NCBI GenBank assembly: GCA_001770015.1
Contig: MEQB01000067.1
Location: forward strand, 20,265-84,264
Source: Bdellovibrionales bacterium RIFOXYC1_FULL_37_79
GTDB taxonomy: Bacteria; Bdellovibrionota; Bacteriovoracia; Bacteriovoracales; Bacteriovoracaceae
Direction: 5' to 3'
DNA: 64,000 bases
Shown here: in pieces, positions 60,282-64,000 of the stretch
How positions within the stretch are numbered: the stretch's first letter is position 1
Layout: every line of letters begins with the position of its first letter
Made by a program: the position numbers and the translations under genes
Notes under the pieces: model-generated
The model's input: only the letters and a program-made list of their open reading frames with translations
The model's database searches: none
Told to the model about the DNA's origin: nothing

Positions 60282-62584
60282 TACTGAAGCTTTATTTAAA
60301 AGGATTTGGACTAGTTGGTATTGCTATTTCAGTGTCATATTTTATGTGGCTCTGTTACAGCTATAATATATTGGGTGAGTCCAAGATAAAAAACAGTATT
60401 CATATTCTTGATCGTCATAATAAGACGATGACCTTGGCATTAACGACCAGTGGGGATCGTTCTATTTTTATTCCACTTGCGGAAATCCCAGATACTGTTA
60501 AATGGGCATTCATAATTTCCGAGGATAAAAGATTTTATGATCATAGTGGAGTAGATGTTCTTTCTTTTTTTAGAGCATTATTTGATGGAGTTATCGGATT
60601 TCGTAAACCACGGGGAGCGAGTACGATACCGATGCAATATTCACGGATATTATGGCCACAGCTTTCGAATCTTTTTTTAAAGCCACTTCAGTGTGTAAAG
60701 GCCATTTCGCTCACTCAAAAATTATCCAAAGGTGCTCTTTTGGAAGGTTATTTAAATCTTATTCCATTTGCCAGACAAACTGCAGGTGTGGAAACAGGGG
60801 CCAGGCTTTTTTTTGGTAAATCTGTACGAGAGCTCTCTTTGGCCCAAGCAGCAATGCTTGCCGTAATCCCAAGAAACCCTAAAGCATATTCTTTGGCATC
60901 CAATCCTGAATCCATTATTAAAAGAAATAATCTTATAAATAAAATGTCCAAACTTGGTCTTTGGGATAATTTATCAATTGCCCAAGCGCTTGATGAACCT
61001 CTTAAGTTTGAAAGGGTTCGAGATGAAGTTTCGAGTTGGCATGTAATAAGAAATATCTTGGATAGAAAGCACGGTTTAATAGAAAATGGAAATATAAAAA
61101 CTACTATTGATCTTAGTTTGCAAAGATTTGCCGAGAAATTGCTTTTTGAAGAAACAAGAAGAAATTCTTACAAGGGAGATAGTGGAGCTATTTTAGTTGT
61201 TGATAACAACGATGGTAGTATTTTAGCTTACGTGGGAAGTCCTGATTTTTTTAATCCGAAGTACGGCATGGTGGATAATACAATTGCTCTTCGATCACCC
61301 GGTTCTGCATTGAAACCTTTTCTTTATGCTCTTGCTCTAGAAAGAGGATATACCCTGTCCTCTGTTTTGCCCGATCTTCCAATATCTTTTAAAGTTCCGA
61401 GAGGTGTTTTTTCCCCAAGGAATTATAGTGAATCATTTTCAGGTCATAAACAGATACGTTATGCTTTGGCCAATTCGCAAAATATACCTGCTCTTTATAT
61501 GGCTTCAGTTCTTGGAGAGGCATTGGTTTTAGAAAAACTTCATACCCTGGGTTTTTCTCATTTAACCAAGAGCGAAGATTTCTATGGAGTTGGCCTTGCT
61601 CTTGGAAATGGGGAAGTGACTTTGCAGGAGTTGGTAAAGGCCTATGTAACACTTGCCAGACTTGGAATGAGTATTGAACTAAAATATCTGGTAGATGAGC
61701 CAATCAAAAGACCCACCCGTATTTTTTCTGAAAAAATTGCCTATTTGATTTCCGAGGCACTCAGTGATCCTATTGCCAGATCAGAAGAGTTCGGCCGTGG
61801 TGGTTCACTTGAATTTGATTTTAAAGTTGCAGCGAAAACTGGCACTTCCAGTCAATATCGTGATCACTGGGCCGTAGGTTATACGGCTCAATTTACGGTA
61901 GGAGTGTGGCGTGGGAATGCGGATGGGCATCCTATAGCTTCTAAAATACCTGCAGCAATGAATGCTGGGGATATCATGCATGATGTAATGGTTAAGCTTT
62001 ATGAATCAAAACAGGCAAGCTGGTTACATAGGCCTTCAGAAATTGTATCAAAAAGAGTTTGCAGTTTGAGTGGAGAACTTTCTGATCATGATTGTGAGGC
62101 CACTCGTGAAGAATTATTTGTTGTAAGCAATCAACCGAATAAAAAATGTCCCTGGCATAAATCGATGGTGGTAACCAATTGTGGTGGTGAGACTAAAAAA
62201 ATTACTTATGTAGATCTTCCCTCGATCTTTTCGGAATGGGCCGAGACGGGAAATTTACCTACTCGGGACCGCCAACTTCAAAATATTTGTGGAATTGTTA
62301 AACCCAATAAAATAGAAGATAGAGAGACTCCCTTAATTGCAGAACCTCATGATGAGGCAATATATGCTTTTGATACCAATATTCCAATATCTCATCAACA
62401 GTTGAGAATAGTTCTGGATAATACTTTTAATGCCGGTCTTTTTCTTTATGTAAATGATCATCGCTATATAAAAGTCAATGGCAAACGAGAAGTGTTTTGG
62501 CCTATGAGCCGAGGAAAACATAAACTTGAGCTCAGGGATAAAGATGGAAAAACGAAAGATTTGGTTAGTTTTCGTGTTTATTAA
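60278..62584 (+). CDS. pbpC: Penicillin-binding protein 1C
   Basis: Bifunctional class A PBP of 768 residues. N-terminal helix 5-28; glycosyltransferase GT51 about 55-220 with SEDKRFYDHSGVD and RGASTIPMQYSR; transpeptidase with SPGSALKPF (Ser343, Lys346), SQN and KTGTSSQYRDHWAVGY; C-terminal BiPBP_C domain with paired cysteines. It repairs peptidoglycan alongside alpha-2-macroglobulin. The start is unusual: TTG at 60278 overlaps the stop of the macroglobulin gene, but AGGAG ends only 1 nt before it, whereas the CTG at 60284 would have better spacing. Confidence 0.93.
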   Translation: MILKLYLKGFGLVGIAISVSYFMWLCYSYNILGESKIKNSIHILDRHNKTMTLALTTSGDRSIFIPLAEIPDTVKWAFIISEDKRFYDHSGVDVLSFFRALFDGVIGFRKPRGASTIPMQYSRILWPQLSNLFLKPLQCVKAISLTQKLSKGALLEGYLNLIPFARQTAGVETGARLFFGKSVRELSLAQAAMLAVIPRNPKAYSLASNPESIIKRNNLINKMSKLGLWDNLSIAQALDEPLKFERVRDEVSSWHVIRNILDRKHGLIENGNIKTTIDLSLQRFAEKLLFEETRRNSYKGDSGAILVVDNNDGSILAYVGSPDFFNPKYGMVDNTIALRSPGSALKPFLYALALERGYTLSSVLPDLPISFKVPRGVFSPRNYSESFSGHKQIRYALANSQNIPALYMASVLGEALVLEKLHTLGFSHLTKSEDFYGVGLALGNGEVTLQELVKAYVTLARLGMSIELKYLVDEPIKRPTRIFSEKIAYLISEALSDPIARSEEFGRGGSLEFDFKVAAKTGTSSQYRDHWAVGYTAQFTVGVWRGNADGHPIASKIPAAMNAGDIMHDVMVKLYESKQASWLHRPSEIVSKRVCSLSGELSDHDCEATREELFVVSNQPNKKCPWHKSMVVTNCGGETKKITYVDLPSIFSEWAETGNLPTRDRQLQNICGIVKPNKIEDRETPLIAEPHDEAIYAFDTNIPISHQQLRIVLDNTFNAGLFLYVNDHRYIKVNGKREVFWPMSRGKHKLELRDKDGKTKDLVSFRVY

Positions 62585-63188
62585 TTTTCAATTTGTTGTA
62601 CCAAATGCATTTTCTTGTAATAAGATTTGTACCTACTCTTCTTGGAAGTGGCATGTACAAAGTAAACGTGCTGAGGATCATAAGAGAATAATCAAAAAAT
62701 GTAATGAGCTTACTATGGAAGAGAAAGATCCAAACTCAAATTGTACTGTTTGCGAAGAGGATCAAAAAACTATTTTTTTAAAAGGACTTCCTCCATTTAA
62801 AATTTGTAAATATTATGAAAAAAAAATAACAAAAGCGCTCAAAAATGCAATCAGGAAGGGCTTTTTAATTAACACTATTACTGGTTACAGAGTGGGAAAA
62901 TCTAAAGGCAGTATTGATGAAAGAGGATATCGCCAGGAGTTCAGTTTCCACTCTTTTGGTACTGCGATTGATATAAATCCCGGATTAAATGGTTTGTATG
63001 AAAATTGTGATATTCCAAATCCAGGATGCAAAAAATTATTGGGTGGGGTCTGGGATCCCCAAAGGCCGGGTACTATTACTCAAGATAGTATAATTTATAA
63101 AGAGCTTACTTCAATTGGATTTAAATGGGGCGGAGAAATTGCAGGCAAGCAAAAAGATTTTATGCATTTTTCCTTGGTGGGGTATTGA
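62544..63188 (+). CDS. Secreted M15-type D-Ala-D-Ala carboxypeptidase-like peptidase
   Basis: A 214-residue protein with signal peptide (IWLVFVFINFQFVVPNAFS, mature from about CNKIC). The C-terminal ~110 residues resemble VanY/M15 zinc peptidases: SFHSFGTAIDIN gives the first His and Asp ligands, and DFMHFSLVGY gives the terminal His. It probably trims peptidoglycan stem peptides. I start at ATG 62544, with AGGG about 8 nt upstream, which begins at the signal peptide and overlaps pbpC by 41 bp in another frame. Third gene of the macroglobulin-PBP1C operon; a cysteine-rich N-terminal insert (NCTVCEEDQ) is unusual. Confidence 0.82.
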   Translation: MEKRKIWLVFVFINFQFVVPNAFSCNKICTYSSWKWHVQSKRAEDHKRIIKKCNELTMEEKDPNSNCTVCEEDQKTIFLKGLPPFKICKYYEKKITKALKNAIRKGFLINTITGYRVGKSKGSIDERGYRQEFSFHSFGTAIDINPGLNGLYENCDIPNPGCKKLLGGVWDPQRPGTITQDSIIYKELTSIGFKWGGEIAGKQKDFMHFSLVGY

Positions 63189-63262
63189 ATTTCTGTGAAA
63201 CTTTTCAATTGTAAAAAATTGAGTATGACCATCTCTTCTTGAACAATTTCTTCTCTTAAATC

Positions 63263-63526
63263 TTGAAGCAATCTATTACAAATCAGGTCATACCTATTTT
63301 GTATAAAAAGAATTTTGTAGTTATCAGGGACAAAAAACCACTCTTTGCAGTGGAATGTAAAACAGGTGAAAGGCAGATCGCTCCCTCTATAAAATACTTT
63401 AAAGAAGGAAGAAATATTCCCAAATTCTATCAAGTACACTTAGGCATAAAAGATTATGGTAATGAATTGATAACGGGGAGAGTCTTGTCCTTTGCCACAT
63501 TTTGTTCTGAGCTTAAGTTACCTTGA
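63263..63526 (+). pseudogene. C-terminal fragment of an AAA ATPase with DUF4143 domain
   Basis: The frame has an upstream stop just before 63260, and only about 87 residues remain. They match the end of DUF4143-type ATPases: NFVVIRDKKPLFAVECKTGE, then APSIKYFKEGRNIPKFYQVHLG, the nuclease-like E-x-K segment that closes these proteins. All ATPase motifs are missing, and the TTG start has no ribosome site. Decayed gene. Confidence 0.65.
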
Positions 63527-63943
63527 AATTATACGAATTATAAGTATGGGGGTTATACTGCGAAATATTTTAACGAAGAGGCCTCTGAATATCACATTAT
63601 AGTTGCGGGTAGTTTACTTGGCGTGGCCATTAACAGAGAGAAACACTCTTTTCCTGTTGGAAATGTAGAAACCATTACGATGTATCCACTCTCTTTTGAA
63701 GAATTTTTAATGGCGTTAGATAAAAATAGATTGATGCAAGAAATTCAAACTTGCTTTAATGAGATTCGCCCAATGCCTTTAGCTCTTCCCCAAGAGGCGA
63801 TGGAGCTCTATAAACTGTATATCATAATTGGCGGCATGCCTGCTTGTGTTAGAGAGTATGTAGAGACTCGCAAGCTCCTGGGTGTGCCAGAAATTCAAAA
63901 TAATATTTGTAACTGCTCACCCATTATTTGCAAATTTTCCTGA
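63527..63943 (+). pseudogene. Middle fragment of a second AAA ATPase (AAA_14/DUF4143)
   Basis: Translation from 63527 without an upstream start gives EYHIIVAGSLLGVAIN (the sensor-1 region of AAA_14), then TMYPLSFEEFLMAL and YIIIGGMPACVREYVETR, all typical of the middle of these ATPases. The Walker A and B part is missing and the frame stops at 63941 after a diverged tail. It lies immediately after a C-terminal fragment of a related protein, the reverse of gene order, so two different genes have been deleted or rearranged here. The last 57 bases to the window end show no readable gene. Confidence 0.65.
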
Positions 63944-64000
63944 CATCGCAAGCCCAATTGCTTGAAGAGCCGAGTATCCTTGATATCTCATGGATTTTAT

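Noticed and set aside
63900..64000. Continuation of the ATPase fragment in another frame through a single frameshift
   Set aside because: The alternative frames give short stretches that do not resemble the expected C-terminal part of the family.

Overview
The window is about 64 kb of AT-rich bacterial chromosome with densely packed genes, many joined by 4-bp ATGA overlaps. It has Gram-negative envelope machinery (outer-membrane beta-barrels, lipoproteins, PBP1C with alpha-2-macroglobulin) and a TIGR02147-type regulator, a family concentrated in Bdellovibrionota and Fibrobacteres. Together these suggest a free-living or predatory relative of Bdellovibrionota from sediment or water. The lineage call is inference of moderate confidence. 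I saw no rRNA, tRNA, CRISPR array or insertion sequence.

Layout. 0-3.5 kb: a redox/Fe-S cluster with a tandem MinD-type ATPase-ferredoxin fusion cut by the left edge, two NifX-like proteins and a VKOR-DsbA fusion. 3.7-7.8 kb: a hybrid sensor kinase, a single-domain response regulator and small unknowns. 8.0-12.9 kb: a 1487-residue secreted protein with a candidate clan CD (caspase-like) His-Cys dyad, overlapped by a lipoprotein gene. 12.9-18.9 kb: two tandem minus-strand arsenic operons, arsR - acr3 - arsC/arsM fusion and arsR - ArsP-like permease - ArsF-like - ArsG-like - rhodanese. Each arsR has a readable promoter with a near-palindromic operator. 19.1-24.2 kb: a Pls/PosA-type one-module synthetase with three hexapeptide acyltransferase-like domains, then a membrane acyltransferase-like protein. 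24.2-29.5 kb: a CsoR-like regulator with a G-tract operator, an ABC exporter, a LolA-like protein, an outer-membrane protein and a pair of half-size permeases. 29.5-31.2 kb: asnA and a UPF0114 protein.

31.2-46.4 kb is the most unusual part. It holds an ElaB/YqjE/YqjK-like operon, two PRC-barrel proteins, a 2.9-kilo-residue cyclic beta-1,2-glucan synthase with an outer-membrane phospholipase A, an orphan ATP-cone protein, cardiolipin synthase behind a truncated endonuclease/exonuclease/phosphatase remnant, and a BON lipoprotein. Every transcription unit I can define here is preceded by the same ~50-nt element, TGAAC-N4-TTTAATT-N12-TTTCTTCA-N6-ATATG(C/T)TA: five good copies and one weaker, three on each strand. 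The next units on either side (UPF0114 gene, dnaJ-like gene) lack it. I read this as an undescribed envelope/osmotic-stress regulon.

46.4-53.9 kb: DnaJ/CbpM pair, glyoxalase, NodI/NodJ-type ABC exporter, CvfB-like RNA-binding protein, a large secreted repeat protein and its TIGR02147 neighbour. 54.5-63.2 kb: alpha-2-macroglobulin, PBP1C and an M15-type peptidase in one operon. 63.2-64 kb: broken pieces of AAA/DUF4143 ATPase genes.
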